A stretch of 64,000 bases of DNA from Raphanus sativus (GCF_000801105.2 NC_079515.1:28357407-28421406); one strand, 5' to 3'. Positions 25,380 to 36,598 are shown, numbered from the stretch's first letter. A program made the numbers and translations. The notes: generated by a model not told the origin, from the sequence alone.

Positions 25380-25464
25380 GAAGGTGGAGGTTTGAAAGCT
25401 AGTTAAGAATAAAAGGTTCAGAGAGAGTGAGAGTGAAGGTGGAGGTTTGAAAGCTAATTAAGAA
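25380..25464. repeat. 55-bp-period direct duplication
   Basis: A block starting GAAGGTGGAGGTTTGAAAGC occurs at 25380-25409 and again at 25435-25464 with a single difference (G versus A). It overlaps the 3' end of the dead HMT2 copy. Confidence 0.8.
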
Positions 25465-27536
25465 GAATAGAAGAGAGATATGCGGGTGACAAGTCGCTTG
25501 TGAATGGCTGTGATGGTGGCTGGTGTTATGCGGCAGCTGCATCCTCCCAGCAATGACACTCCTGCATCCATCCATTTCTTTACGTACGACACAGTCTTCA
25601 TTCCCAACTCCTGCGTTTTCCTGCACCAAAAAATCACACCAACTATTACTATTACTGTTACTTTCCTTGTCTCCAACCAACGTTGATGATACCGTGACCT
25701 ACAAGTTACAACCCACTCTTCCGGTTAGCATCATATCTTTCTCCGCTGTTTGGATACACTAGTATAGGCTTGCTCGTCACCTACGACATCAAAGTTATGT
25801 GCAAAGCCTTTTTAAGAAAAAGATTTACCCAATGTGTTGGATATAATACAAAAGCATGCAGCACCTTTCCTATCTCCAAGACTAGGCCCTCCATGAATCT
25901 TGGAGAGGTGCAGTTGATCCCAACCGCCACTACTTTCTCACAGACGTCAGCTAAGGCGATACACTCCTTGATGGAATCTCCTCCACTAACCACGTTCACC
26001 CCATCCTTGGAGTTAAACGAAACCCTTAGAATCTCCACGTCCCCTTCATCTAACAGGGCAGCAAATGCCTAGAAAGATTAATTCAAACCTGATTAACACC
26101 CCACCAGAGGAAGCTAACAACATCAAAGTCGATCAGTACAGTACCTGAGCCTCTACCTTGCTTGGAATGGTCTCAAATGCTATTATATCAGCACCAGACT
26201 CTCCCAGAACGTGCAATAGTGTCCGGTGGAAATCTTTGAGTGTTTCCAGTGTGATCAAATCACCATAGATTCTCACTGACAATTAAAAGAAATACGTTTT
26301 TAAGGAGGCAATGAAAATAAAGAAAAATATGAACAGTGTAGTTCATGAGAGCAGCAAAAACCTGTATTATGATCCATCAGCCAAGTAAGCACCAGAGCTA
26401 CCAACTGATGCTGCAACTAGTATAGGTCGCTTTTTAAGAATCTTATCATCCATGATTTCGCTAGCATTATGAAACGAGAATCAAGCCATTTAGTAGCAAT
26501 GCCCAAAGAAAACCATAGAATCCCCACTAAAAAGAAACATAGAAAGTGCAAGTAGAAAAAGAGATATTCCAACACAAAAAAAGGAGAAAGATGAACACTA
26601 ACAAGTAACAACTACCAAAATAAGGTTTAGGGTTCAGAATGTCGTCAGCTTTAAATATTGTCAGTGCCAGTGGAATCAGTAAGTCTTTGTATGTATATCT
26701 GGTTAATATATGTTACCAAATAATGAAACGAGAATATTGCTCTACTTCATTAAAGAAAATTGCAATTAAAATCTAAATCTAAATCTAGGGTTAATTTATA
26801 ATGATCACAAAACCTAGTCGAGCAGCTGAAGTCGAGCAACGATTCAGATAACACATTATTCCTCTGTTTCCAAAGATGAAATATAGTTGCTTGAGCTGCC
26901 AGTTTTCGAAGAGCAGGTGGACTTTGATACAGCAGATGATCTGATTCAAGAGAGGAGCTCGCTCCAGTCAGTAAGTAAATAATCCTGCAGGTGGGTTTAA
27001 TCGTTGGAGGGACAGACGCCAACCTCCAAGCTAAATCGACAGGTGAGTAGCAAATGGTTCCTTGTCTCTGGTCCCCAAGAAGCCAGCCTTACTCTTGTAG
27101 GAAGTTTGTCCGCATTTGCAACCCACATCTTAAAAGGAGTGTTTAGGGACCGAACCTTTAAACCAAACACAATCTGCCCATTGCTTCTTTCCAGCCTTTG
27201 GCCTCAAGGCTTCCCACATAAGGGCTGAAGATTATACAGTTAATGCGCTTCCTCCCACATACCATTCATAATAGTCATCAATGTCGTTTGGGAGGGGCAG
27301 AGCAATTGTTGTATGGTGCACTTGCAAGTCCAGTGATGCTATTTTCCAACCTAAAGAGTCACAAGCTTCAGTGACTGTAGAGAGCAAGGATCTAGGGCCA
27401 GATGTGCCAATGCAGCGCAGCAGATGACCAAATGTGTTCAAACATCATACCAGAAAGTCAAATGTCTCTCGAACTCCGTTGGTAGCCCTCCGTCTATAAT
27501 CGCATAGCCTCCTGTCTGTTTCAAGAACTCTTTCAT
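25458..27536 (-). pseudogene. HMT2: Homocysteine S-methyltransferase 2 (HMT2) pseudogene
   Basis: Pieces of a homocysteine/S-methylmethionine methyltransferase run along the minus strand: MKEFLKQTGGYAIIDGGLPT (27536 downward), MDDKILKKRPILVAASVGSS (about 26453-26376), YGDLITLETLKDFHR ... AFETIPSK (about 26275-26136), AFAALLDEGDVE ... NSKDGVNVVSGGDSIKEC ... VAVGINC (about 26070-25860), and KKWMDAGVSLLGG ... AIHKRLV (25600-25458). The family makes methionine from homocysteine using a zinc held by Cys residues. This copy is dead: exon 1 is cut by a LINE fragment, the exons that would follow it are missing, a GAA codon became TAA after GAYLADGS, the last two exons carry frameshifts, and the zinc-binding Cys-Cys pair of GGCC is split by an inserted Ser (GGCSC). 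Position between the phosphatase and MRK1 matches Arabidopsis. Confidence 0.88.
26740..27459 (-). mobile_element. L1-type LINE fragment (RT zinc-binding region)
   Basis: Minus-strand translation, with several frame changes, shows the zf-RVT block of plant LINEs: NTFGHLLRCIGTSGPRSL, IALPLPNDIDDYYEWYVGGS, TWEALRPKAGKKQW, VWFKGSVPKH, MWVANADKLPTRVRLASWG and ATIFHLWKQRNN. It joins directly to HMT2 exon 1 after the codons for GGLPTEFERH. Only the C-terminal part of ORF2 is present, and the sequence differs from the full-length LINE in this window, so it is another family. The left boundary is approximate. Confidence 0.75.
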
Positions 27537-27954
27537 CGAGCTAAAAGCCTCCGACTTCGACGCAAGGTGGACAAACCACCCAAGAATGTGAACTACTACT
27601 ACTCTTACTCATGTGTTATTTACACTCGTGGATATTTTAATATCTGTAGCCTTATGTCTTCTTCCCACTTAGTTTTTCTCTCTTTCTCCCTCGGCGTTTT
27701 GTTACCTAAATTACATATTTAAAATTTTACCGATCACCAGACCTCCAAAGAGGGACATATATGACCCCACCCCCGGCGAAAAAAAAAGAAAAAGTTTCAA
27801 AGCTTTATCATCAATTTTATACACGACCAGACTGGCTGTAGTATAAATACATATATAGAGCAGAATGAGAGTTTTTTCTTATCTAACTTGAAAGTCTCCA
27901 AAAGAGAGAAACAAAAAAAAAAGAAGAAAATCCAAAAATCATCACGCAGAATAT

Positions 27955-27958
<4 letters not shown>
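27537..27958. other. Spacer between HMT2 pseudogene and MRK1, no gene seen
   Basis: Includes the distal 3' untranslated region of MRK1 (minus strand, transcribed leftward). Nothing else recognised. Confidence 0.4.

Positions 27959-28048
<90 letters not shown>
27959..28048. repeat. (GA)45 microsatellite abutting the MRK1 stop codon
   Basis: Ninety bases of pure GA dinucleotides on the plus strand. On the coding strand of MRK1 this is (TC)45 starting immediately after the TGA stop at 28051-28049, so it forms the first part of the 3' untranslated region. Confidence 0.97.
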
Positions 28049-28050
<2 letters not shown>

Positions 28051-29683
28051 AGGGGCCACGAGGTTTACAGAAACAGAGGAACCCCTGAAACTTGTCTGGT
28101 GGTATCATTCCACCGCCTTTGCTTGTGTTCACCTCTTCGAGTAGCTTCACTACCTCCTCCATCTCCGGACGCTTGTCTGGATTCGGGTCCCAGCATCTCT
28201 TCATTATGTTTGCCACTGACTGTGGGCAGCATTTCGGAATCTCTGGTCTCAGATTCTGATCAACAACGAAAGAGAAGGGATTAGATTTTCTTTTTCTGAT
28301 TAAAACCTAGCTTGTTTTAGAATGGGAGAGACAGAGAGAGAGAGACCTTATGAACGACGGCATGAGAGATCTCAGCAAAACTACAGTCAGCGTAGGGCAT
28401 GTCACAACAGTATATCTCCCAGAGGCATACACCAAAGCTATACACATCGCATTTCCTGTTGTAAGGCTTTCCTTCAAGAACCTATCCACCCCAAAAGCCT
28501 AACCTTTTTAATATATATATATTTTTTTTTTAAAAAAACACAAAAGGATCAAAATACAAAATACCTCAGGTGCCATGTATCCAAGTGTTCCAGTTTCACC
28601 CGTCATGTCTTGAGGGTTTTGAGCTTCGACTCTAGCAACTCCGAAATCAGCAATCTTGAGCGTCTTGTTAGTTTCAAGCAACATGTTCTCTGTCTTCACG
28701 TCCCGATGTACTATCGCCTTGGAGTGCAGGTAACTCAGCCTTTTCGAGACAGCGAAAAAAAGAGTATATAATCAACAATTCCTCGTCACGTCACGCATTT
28801 AAATATATATTAAAAAAAAAGAGAGACAATAGTTAGTTTACCCTCTAGCGAGATCCAAAGCGAGCTGAATGACATCCTTGATGGGGAGTTTGCTGCGATA
28901 TTTCTTGATGAGGAACTTCTTGAGGGTGCCTCCAGCAACGTATTCAACGACAACACAACAGGCCCTGGCAGGATGTGCTCCTCCGTTGCCACGTCCGCTA
29001 GAATCATTAGCTGGAGGGATCTTCAGATCAGATGTCCCCATGGATGCTCCTATAAACTGATAAATAAAAATTGTAAAAAAAATCCAAATTCAAAAGCTTC
29101 ATTCTTCTTCTTCTTCTAATAATACTAATACCACATACCTTGGTAACGTTGGGGTGATCGAGCTTCTGCCAGACGGCAACCTCTTGCTCGAAAGAAGCGC
29201 GCAGAGCTGTAGTTTCAGCAGCTGTTGATTGACCATCTTCTCCCCAATCCAACACCTTCACTGCAAAATCAACCATAACCAATCTTTCTGTTACGAAATT
29301 ATTATTTATTTATTTTAAAAAAAAACAATAGAGAGTCGGATAAATAGGGGACCTGCGACTTGTTGGCCAGCGTAGACACCGCGGTAGACAGTGCCATAAG
29401 TGCCGTGGGCGAGAACGTGCTTCATATCGAGTTTGGAGAGGTCGATCTCCCATTCGTGCATCATCGAAGCTTTTGTGGATGTGGACGACTTGACGGCAGC
29501 AGAGGAGGAAGAGGAGGTTTGACCCATATGCAAATCCCATTTACTGAAATCAAGAGTATCAGCCCTGAAGTATTGACCTCCTCCTCCTCCTCCTCCAGCG
29601 CTCCTGCTCCCTACTCCCCCTAATTTCTGATCCGATCCGATTTCCAGCGATCTCGCCGCCTCTCCGCCGCCGCCTGACGCCAT
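28049..29683 (-). CDS. MRK1: Raf-like MAPKKK-related protein kinase MRK1
   Basis: Six exons, 29683-29353, 29260-29139, 29056-28842, 28739-28565, 28481-28347 and 28255-28049, with GT-AG junctions and frame kept, give 394 residues. Kinase landmarks in order: glycine loop GTYGTVYRG, VAVKVLDWGED (ATP-binding Lys), HRDVKTENMLL catalytic loop, ADFGVAR, GTLGYMAPE, DVYSFGVCLWE, and CWDPNPDKRPEM near the C-terminus. A Gly/Ser-rich N-terminus precedes DLSKLDMKHVLAHGTYG. This is the plant Raf-like (C-group MAPKKK) family; cytosolic Ser/Thr kinase. An in-frame start 17 codons upstream (29734) is possible, but the ATG at 29683 has the better context and gives about the Arabidopsis length. A full-length LINE sits about 0.85 kb upstream. 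Confidence 0.93.
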
Positions 29684-30072
29684 GGATTTCTCTTTCTCTG
29701 TAGCGATGGAAATAGCAGAGTTTAAGGTTTTCAATCAGTTGGAGTTGAGGACAAGTGCTAGGACCGCAAAAATTATGTTATGTGGTGGTGGAGAGAGAGA
29801 GAGCGACAACAAAAAATTCTAAGGGACAAAAGACAAAAGAGTTGAAAAAGAGAGGAAGAAATAAGATTTGATTGATTGGTTGAATGATTGCGGTCACCAC
29901 AAACACACACACACACAAGGAAAGAAAAAACTTGGATTAGACCGAGACATAATAGGTAGAGGGGTTGGTGAGAGACCAACTCATCTGTCTTTTTGACTGT
30001 TTCACCGCCCAACTTCTCTCGCTGGCTCGAACCTAATTTATTCCTTTGCCCCTTTCTTTCATTTATGTATAT

Positions 30073-30116
30073 ATTATTTACTCCCCTTTTCTTTTGAGCA
30101 AACATTATTTACTCCC
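30073..30116. repeat. Micro-insertion: 13-bp direct repeats
   Basis: ATTATTTACTCCC at 30073-30085 and 30104-30116 flanks an 18-bp insert CTTTTCTTTTGAGCAAAC. On the minus strand it reads GTTTGCTCAAAAG. Confidence 0.8.
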
Positions 30117-30151
30117 TTTATTTCGAAATTTATGATATTTAAGTTATGTTT

Positions 30152-30240
30152 GATTCTTCTTTCTCTGTTTTATTTATTTTGAGCAACAGATTCTTCTTTC
30201 TTTCTTTTTTGTTAAAGGGTTTGACAGATTCTTCTTTCTC
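30152..30240. repeat. Three copies of a 12-14-bp repeat around two T-rich inserts
   Basis: GATTCTTCTTTC occurs at 30152, 30189 and 30227. The first interval ends TTTTGAGCAACA, almost the same as the insert end at 53706-53712; the second is T-rich and ends TTTGACA. This reads as two successive micro-insertions at one target. Confidence 0.7.
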
Positions 30241-30510
30241 TCACGCCATCTTTGGAATACACTAAACGCTGAAACTTCTCTTTTTCTCTTCCTATATTCC
30301 GGGTGTCGTGTGTATATAGATTGTCCTTGTTATAGCATTTTTAGTTAACCCCCTCCAAAATACCTACCACAGGTTCACAACCAACCATATAGTACTTTTT
30401 GGTCTAAACCAACCATATACATGTCCTCTAGCTCTCTCTAGTTTACATAGCTTTTGGTTGAAACCTGTTGACTTTGACTTTTCTTTAGCAGTGAACCATG
30501 GAATGTAATT

Positions 30511-30525
30511 TTGGCAACCCACTCT
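30511..30525. repeat. Target-site duplication of the full-length LINE (left copy)
   Basis: TTGGCAACCCACTCT, identical to 36599-36613. It is followed at once by T10, the complement of the LINE poly-A tail. Confidence 0.95.
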
Positions 30526-30675
30526 TTTTTTTTTTCACTGAAAATATCATTAGCTTCATATATACTTTGCAAACACCTAATACAACGGTCATACTTAGTG
30601 GGACTCTAAGAGTCAACCAAACACCAAAAAACCACCCAAGCTCAACAGCAGAGCCAAAAAATAAACTCAAGATAG

Positions 30676-33600
30676 CTAGAGGCCACGACTTTCATTCACA
30701 AAGAGTTCAAAGAGCCAACAAGGAAGACTCCTTGCTACATAAGATTGCCCCCTGTTTTGTCTCTTCACACTTTGAGCTATCAAAGTTGCACCTCTATTCT
30801 GAGTTCTCGTGATCACTTCCCATCTAATCTCCTCCATACCTCGAGCCTCCAGTTCAATTTCTCCTACTTGAAACCCGAAAGAGGGCCAAGCCTGAGGGCG
30901 GTTCATCGCTCCCAGCAAATCATCCATCTCTCCAGCAAATATGATTTTGTTGATTCTCATGCTGCGCATACTTTCAACGGCCCAGAGAACAACTTGAAGT
31001 TTAGCCTCCTCTTTGGAGTGGATATCGGAGAAAGCCCTTCTGCTATGAAAAATGACAACTCCTCTTTCATTTCTCACAACCCACGCACCTCCCATCATTC
31101 TTCTGTGCTTGCACCAGTCAAAAGCAAAATTACAGACAAGCCAATTTTCAGGTGGCGGACTCCATTTCTTCACCTTCTCCAAAACCTGGTGAGACTCAAG
31201 ATGCTGGTACTCTTTGTCCACAATCTGGGCCATCCTCCACTCTTCTTCATCATGTATAGCTTTGGCAACAGTCTCCTCAGGAAGAAAGTACTTCCCTTCA
31301 AAGAGCAAAGCATTCCTAGATTTCCATATGGACCAAAGAATCCATGACCATCTCCTTCGCTTATCCTCTTCTCCTTGTCTCGGTCGTTGCATCTCCATTA
31401 GATGGTGGACATTAACGTAGACCGATGATAGATGAAATCCTCCATTAGGATGCGGGATTCCAGAGAGAGCCCATACCTGTCTAGCAAACGTGCACTCAAA
31501 GAAAATGTGATTTATGGTCTCATCAGATACGCCACAGACCTGGCAAATTCCATCAACTTTCATACCTCTGGACCTGATTAATTCAGCTACTGGAATCGCA
31601 TCACTCACCATCTTCCACAAAAAAACCTTAATCTTTGGAGAGGTGATTATCTTCCAAATTTTCTCCTTGATAGGATTGATTGAAGGAAGACATACCACTT
31701 CTCTCATCTTCAGCTTAGTCTTGGTAGAGGAAGCTAACCAATAGGCTGACTTGACCGAGATGATGCCATTCTTGTTGTATTTCCAAACCGTGAAGTCCTC
31801 TTTCGATATCACCGGTTGATTTTTCATGATGATTTCAACATCCCCTGGCACAAAGATCTGCTCCAGCGCATTCAGATCCCATCTTCTCGTGTGCTGATCA
31901 ATGAGAGAAGATGCCAGCAGATTGACATCAAAGAAGTAATTCTTTCTCCACGGAGGTCTAGGACCTTCAGCCGGATCGTCCACCCACTTATCTATCCACA
32001 CCCTCGTGTTTTTTCCATTCCCTACCCTATGGACAAGTCCTAATCTGACCAAATCTCTGCCAAATACCAGGCTTCGCCATACAAAGGATGGGCGTTGTCC
32101 AGTGGCTGCAGATAGGAAGTTACCGTTAGAGAAATATCGGCTCGAGAGAAACCGGGCAACCAAGGAGTTAGGTCTAGTCATGATGTTCGATGCAGTCTTG
32201 GCCAGCAAAGCCTGATTAAAACACTCTAGGTCTCTGAAACCTAAACCTCCGAGTTGCTTGGGGAGACACATTCTGTCCCATGCCACCCAATGTATCTTCC
32301 TTAAATGAGCATCAGCTCCCCACCAGAAATTAGCCATTAGGCTAGACAGCTTCGAGACCAGCGTTTTGGGGAGACGGAAGCACGTCATTGGGTAAACTGG
32401 AAGCGATGATGCAGAGGATTTCAGGAGAATTTCTTTCCCAGCTTGTGATAGATGTTTGAGATACCACCCTTCCAGTCTAGTCTGAGTTTTGTCCTTCAAA
32501 TAAGATAATAAATTAACTTTAGAACCAGAGAAACATTCAGGAACTCCAAGATATTTACTGGCCCCGCCTTCACTGAAAATCCCCAAGGCTTCCTTGATGA
32601 GAGTTCTTGTTTCTGTTGCCACCTTATCCCCAAAAGATATCGAGGATTTTTGGAGATTAATGACCTGCCCTGTCGCCTCTCCATAGAACAGCAGAATCTT
32701 GTTTAGCGCTTGCACTTGGTTCACCTCAGCCCTGCATAAGAACAGGCTGTCGTCCGCAAAAAACAAGTGGTGAACCGTAGGGCCTTCTTCAGAGAAACTC
32801 ATTCCATCCAAAATCCTGTTCCTATTGGCCACATTCATGAGGTGAGTTAACCCTTCAGTGCATAAAACAAAAAGAAAAGGCGATAGAGGATCGCCTTGTC
32901 TTAATCCTCGCTGTGGAGACAGCAGACCAAAAGGTTGGTCATTGATGAGAACCGCAAAGGACGGAGAAGATATGCACATCATGATCCATTCCACCCATAT
33001 CCCGCAGAAACCCATAGCCAGTAAGAGAGACCTAAGGTAACTCCATTCCACTCGGTCGTACGCTTTTGACATGTCCGTCTTTACTGCAATGAAGTCCTTT
33101 GCAATGGCAGGGTGAGATCTCAGAGCATGTACAGCTTCATGCGCTATGATGATGTTGTCGGAGATAAGTCTTTCACTCACAAATGCTGATTGATTCACTG
33201 AAACAATCTGCTGAAGCCACGGCTGCATCCTTTTAACCAGAATCTTGGCTATGCATTTGTAGAGCACTGAGCAAAGACTTATAGGTCTCAAATCAGACAT
33301 CAGTTCCGGATGAGGAATCTTCGGAATCAAACACAAGTATGTGAAATTCCAATCTTTCGGCATGACCCCTGATATGAATACTTCTTGAATCTCTTCAGTG
33401 ACCTGCTCCCCAATCTCCCTCCAGAACTTTTGAAAGAACAAACCTGTCATTCCGTCTGGGCCCGGAGCGCTGTTCGGATCGATAGAGAACATCGCTTCTT
33501 TTACTTCTTCCTTCGATATTGGTTTAGTCAGCTCACAGTTCATCTCTGCTGTTACCTTCTTCTCCATGCTTTGGAGCACTGGCGCATAGGACCTTGGGTT

Positions 33601-34807
33601 TGAAGATTTAAAAAGATCCGAGAAATACTCCAGTGCCACCTCCGCTTTAGCCCCATCAGACCATTGATCTATGCCCTCTTTGTTTTTCAGTTTCTGCAAA
33701 TGGTTCTTTGATCTGTTAACTTTGACAGCTGAGTGAAAGAACTTAGAATTCCTATCACCCTTGTTCAACCATTTTTCCCTGCTCCTTTGTTCCCAAAACA
33801 TCGACTCCTCCTTGTATGCTCTCATAAGATTTCGCTTCACTTCATTGATCTTGAAGAAGCAAGGAAAGGATCTCGATTGCAGCCACTCCAACTGATTTTG
33901 GAGTAATTGAATTTTGTCTTTAGCATTAAAGATCTTCTTCTTCTTCCACTGACTCATCACATTTCTGCATTTTCTGATCTTTTGAGAGACATCCAGGAGC
34001 CTTTCATCTCCGTGCCTTGCCCAAATCAAACTGACTTCTTCTCTAACCTTCGGTTCCATCAGAAATCTCTTGTCGAATCTGAACTGCCCTTTAAAGACAT
34101 CCGGAGAAGCACCAAGATTTAGCCAGACAGGCCTATGATCAGATCCTCTCTTCTCCAAGAAGGTTTGGTTTGAGGCCGGAAATAAATTGGACCAGGCTTT
34201 ATTCCCGAAACTTCTGTCTAAACAGCATTGAATCCACATCCCACATCTCTTCCCCCCCCCATGTGAGTCTGTCTCCTTTACTACTCATCTCTTCCATGTC
34301 ACATAGATTCAGCATCTCAGAGAAAGATTGAAAAGAAGCTTCATCTCTTCTAGGACCCCCTAGCTTTTCCTCATTATTCAATATTTCATTGAAGTCCCCG
34401 ATTAAGCACCAGGGTTCTTTGCGATTCAGACCAGTTCTGATAATCCTTTCCCATACAACTTCTCTGCCCTCCTGCGCAGGGACTCCATATACACAAGATA
34501 AGAAAAAAGACCAATCACCAAAATACACCAAAACATCCAACAGGTTCTTATCCGAATATTTTACATCGAGCCTTATGTTCTTCTTACAAAATAGAGCCAA
34601 ACCACCACTCAAGCCTCGAGGTTCCACCGTAATCACCCTATCATACCCCAGCCATACTTTTAAATCTACTAAAACATCACGACAGTTTTTAGTTTCCATC
34701 AAGAACAGTATCTCCGGGAAGTGTTGTTGACGCATCTCCCGCAGACGTTGAATTGTCAGGCCAAGAGGCCGCCCCAAGCCCTGACAATTCCAGCTCATAA
34801 TGCTCAT
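30676..34807 (-). pseudogene. LINE ORF2: endonuclease / reverse transcriptase / RNase H-like, one frameshift
   Basis: The ATG at 34807 overlaps the ORF1 stop. The first frame (34807 to about 34250) is the APE-type endonuclease: MSWNCQGLG, ILFLMETKN, SGGLALFCK, CLIGDFNEIL. A G9 run (C9 on the plus strand at 34252-34260) then shifts the frame; with eight G the reading would continue. The second frame runs to 30676: GSDHRPVWL closes the endonuclease, then reverse transcriptase with APGPDGMTGLFFQKFW, RPISLCSVLYKC, KTDMSKAYDRVEW, GLRQGDPLSPFLF and FADDSLFL (FADD catalytic box), then the zf-RVT block (CQVCGVSDETINHIFFEC) and a C-terminal RNase H-like RVT_3 domain whose first acidic position appears to be Ala (CNFAFDW). 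Either one recent mutation or a homopolymer sequencing error would explain the break. Confidence 0.93.
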
Positions 34808-36282
34808 TGGGGCTTGGGCAGTCCCTCATTTGGGACCACCTTTAGGCTCTTCGCCTTAGTGATTGACAGACCTCCTTCCACTTGAACCGTTATCTTTCTC
34901 TTCTTACTTCCCACTTCTTGCTTTCCTTCTCTTCTATCCCCATAGTTCTCCATCCTCTGGTTAGCTGCTCCTGATGAACGAGCTTTCCTGATATATTTTG
35001 GAGGCCTTTTTCTTGACGAAGGGTTCTTTCTAACAATCCCGGTTGAACCAGCCCCAAAGGAGCCAGTCATAAATACCGTTGGATTATCAGAGAGAGGCTT
35101 CAAAGAACTTGCAGCGCTGCTCTCATCTGACTCCCAGCTTCCAGCAAAGATCGCGGATGATGAGTGAGAAGGCCTGAATGCTTTGAAAGCTCCAGCCATC
35201 AGCTTATTTGGGTTGACATTGAGATCCAAATCTCTTCTCTCCATTTCTTTGTCTCCATAGTCAAACACTGGACCCTTACCCTTGTTAACATCTTTAGTGA
35301 AAACCGGCACAGGTTCCAGACAGAGAAAGGCTTTTTGCGCCACCGGATCTTTTTCAGTTTCCCTCACAGATTTCCTCACTCGATCTTCTTTAACCGTAAT
35401 AGCTTCTCCAGTATCCGTCATGAGATAAGTTCTCATCTCCTCCAGAACTTCTTTAGCTATCTTAGGTCTTCCTGTGAGGGGGTTGGTTCCAACTTGCGAC
35501 TCTTCTAAGACTCCATGAAGAGGGTCGTCATCTGATAGCACTGGAAGCTTTTGGTTTAGTTCTATGAGTCTCTTTTCTCTTCTCAAGGATGCTTCTTCCC
35601 GTCTTTTCCTCACTTCCAGGGGACAGACCTGCTTCTCATGGTTGAGCCGTTGGCAGGTAAAACACCGCTTCTGCACTTTCTCGTAATGAAAAAGAATAGT
35701 CGCCGTTTTGCCACCTCCAAGGTCAAGAACTCTGGATTTCTTCAATGGATGAGCCACATTGAAGAGGACTTGTACTCTCACAAAAGGTTGGGTAATCGGT
35801 TTAGAAGGATCAAATGCGACTACCATAGTTTTTCCAAGTAAGTCTCCCAAAGTCCAGAGAGCCTTAGTGTTGTAGTAGTTCACCGGAATCTGGCTTATTT
35901 GAACCCAAATCGGCACAAACTGAAGGTAATCGTCCGGCGGATTCTCCTTCCATCTCTCAAGCACCAAAGCCCATTCATTGTAGGTCTGAATCCCTTTGTC
36001 CAGAACATCTAGGAGGTCATGCTCAGAGTTGAAGATGAACTGGAACTTCTCATTAGACAGAGCTATTCCTCTCACTCTTCCTTCTTTTTGCCATTTTCTC
36101 GGCATTGTTAGGATAAGACCCGACATCTTCTGGCATTCCGGGTTAAGAGCTCTCCCCATAAGGCTTAGGGAGTTTTCTTCAGAAGAACTGAACTCAGGAA
36201 GATCCGGCATGATAAACGGAGTCTCCTCTTCTTCATCTTCTAGCGAAAGAGCCATTAAAGCTCTGTCCATGGCAGCCGACAT
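34804..36282 (-). CDS. LINE ORF1 (DUF4283, zinc knuckle)
   Basis: 492 residues from ATG 36282 (MSAAMDRALMALSLEDEEE). The N-terminal half is the DUF4283 domain of plant LINE and retroelement proteins (KMSGLILTMPRKW, WALVLERWKENPPDDYLQFV, PVNYYNTKALWTLGDLLG), followed by a CCHC zinc knuckle CFTCQRLNHEKQVC (C-x2-C-x4-H-x4-C) and a basic C-terminal tail with SRKRPPKYIRK and KKRKI. It is expected to bind the element RNA. Its TGA stop (34806-34804) overlaps the ORF2 ATG (34807-34805) as ATGA. The open frame extends upstream to 36363 without an earlier ATG, so 36282 is the first usable start. Confidence 0.88.
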   Translation of the reverse strand: MSAAMDRALMALSLEDEEEETPFIMPDLPEFSSSEENSLSLMGRALNPECQKMSGLILTMPRKWQKEGRVRGIALSNEKFQFIFNSEHDLLDVLDKGIQTYNEWALVLERWKENPPDDYLQFVPIWVQISQIPVNYYNTKALWTLGDLLGKTMVVAFDPSKPITQPFVRVQVLFNVAHPLKKSRVLDLGGGKTATILFHYEKVQKRCFTCQRLNHEKQVCPLEVRKRREEASLRREKRLIELNQKLPVLSDDDPLHGVLEESQVGTNPLTGRPKIAKEVLEEMRTYLMTDTGEAITVKEDRVRKSVRETEKDPVAQKAFLCLEPVPVFTKDVNKGKGPVFDYGDKEMERRDLDLNVNPNKLMAGAFKAFRPSHSSSAIFAGSWESDESSAASSLKPLSDNPTVFMTGSFGAGSTGIVRKNPSSRKRPPKYIRKARSSGAANQRMENYGDRREGKQEVGSKKRKITVQVEGGLSITKAKSLKVVPNEGLPKPQ

Positions 36283-36598
36283 TTTATATGATGCTGTAGA
36301 AACTTCAAGAAAGCTAAGAACTTTATTTTTCTCAACCACCCAGACTTCAAAGCGGAAGAACAAGCAGGAAGAAACACTTTAATTTTTCAGGAGAGAGAGC
36401 AGAATATAGCAATAAAGAAAGGAAATCTCTGAATTTTTCCACAAAACGTGTTAAAACTTCTAACCACTCTTGCCTCAAAAGTCTTCGATACACACAAACC
36501 GATAAACCAAACTTAAGCCCACTTGGGGCAACTTGAGAGCATATTCTCGCTCATCTTTCTCTCTCTCTATGTCTCGATTTCTATCAGTTAGTTTGTAC

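Larger units (their letters stand above)
29735..30510. other. MRK1 leader and promoter region
   Basis: Contains GA/CA-rich tracts of the MRK1 leader and two clusters of micro-insertions (30073-30116 and 30152-30240). No gene. Confidence 0.45.
30526..36598 (-). mobile_element. Full-length L1-type LINE (6.07 kb)
   Basis: Minus-strand element with a short poly-A tail (T10 at 30526-30535), bounded by perfect 15-bp direct repeats TTGGCAACCCACTCT (30511-30525 and 36599-36613). It carries ORF1 (nucleic-acid-binding, zinc knuckle) and ORF2 (endonuclease, reverse transcriptase, zf-RVT, RNase H-like). ORF1 is intact; ORF2 is interrupted only by a one-base shift in a G9 run. The 5' leader (36598-36283) is pyrimidine/purine mixed, without a recognised promoter. 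The identical duplications and near-intact frames point to a recent insertion. It lies upstream of MRK1 in the same orientation. Confidence 0.95.

Noticed and set aside
27888..28088. ORF rich in RERERE
   Set aside because: Translation of the GA microsatellite; antisense to the MRK1 end.
30745..31347. 200-codon plus-strand ORF
   Set aside because: Antisense shadow of the LINE ORF2.
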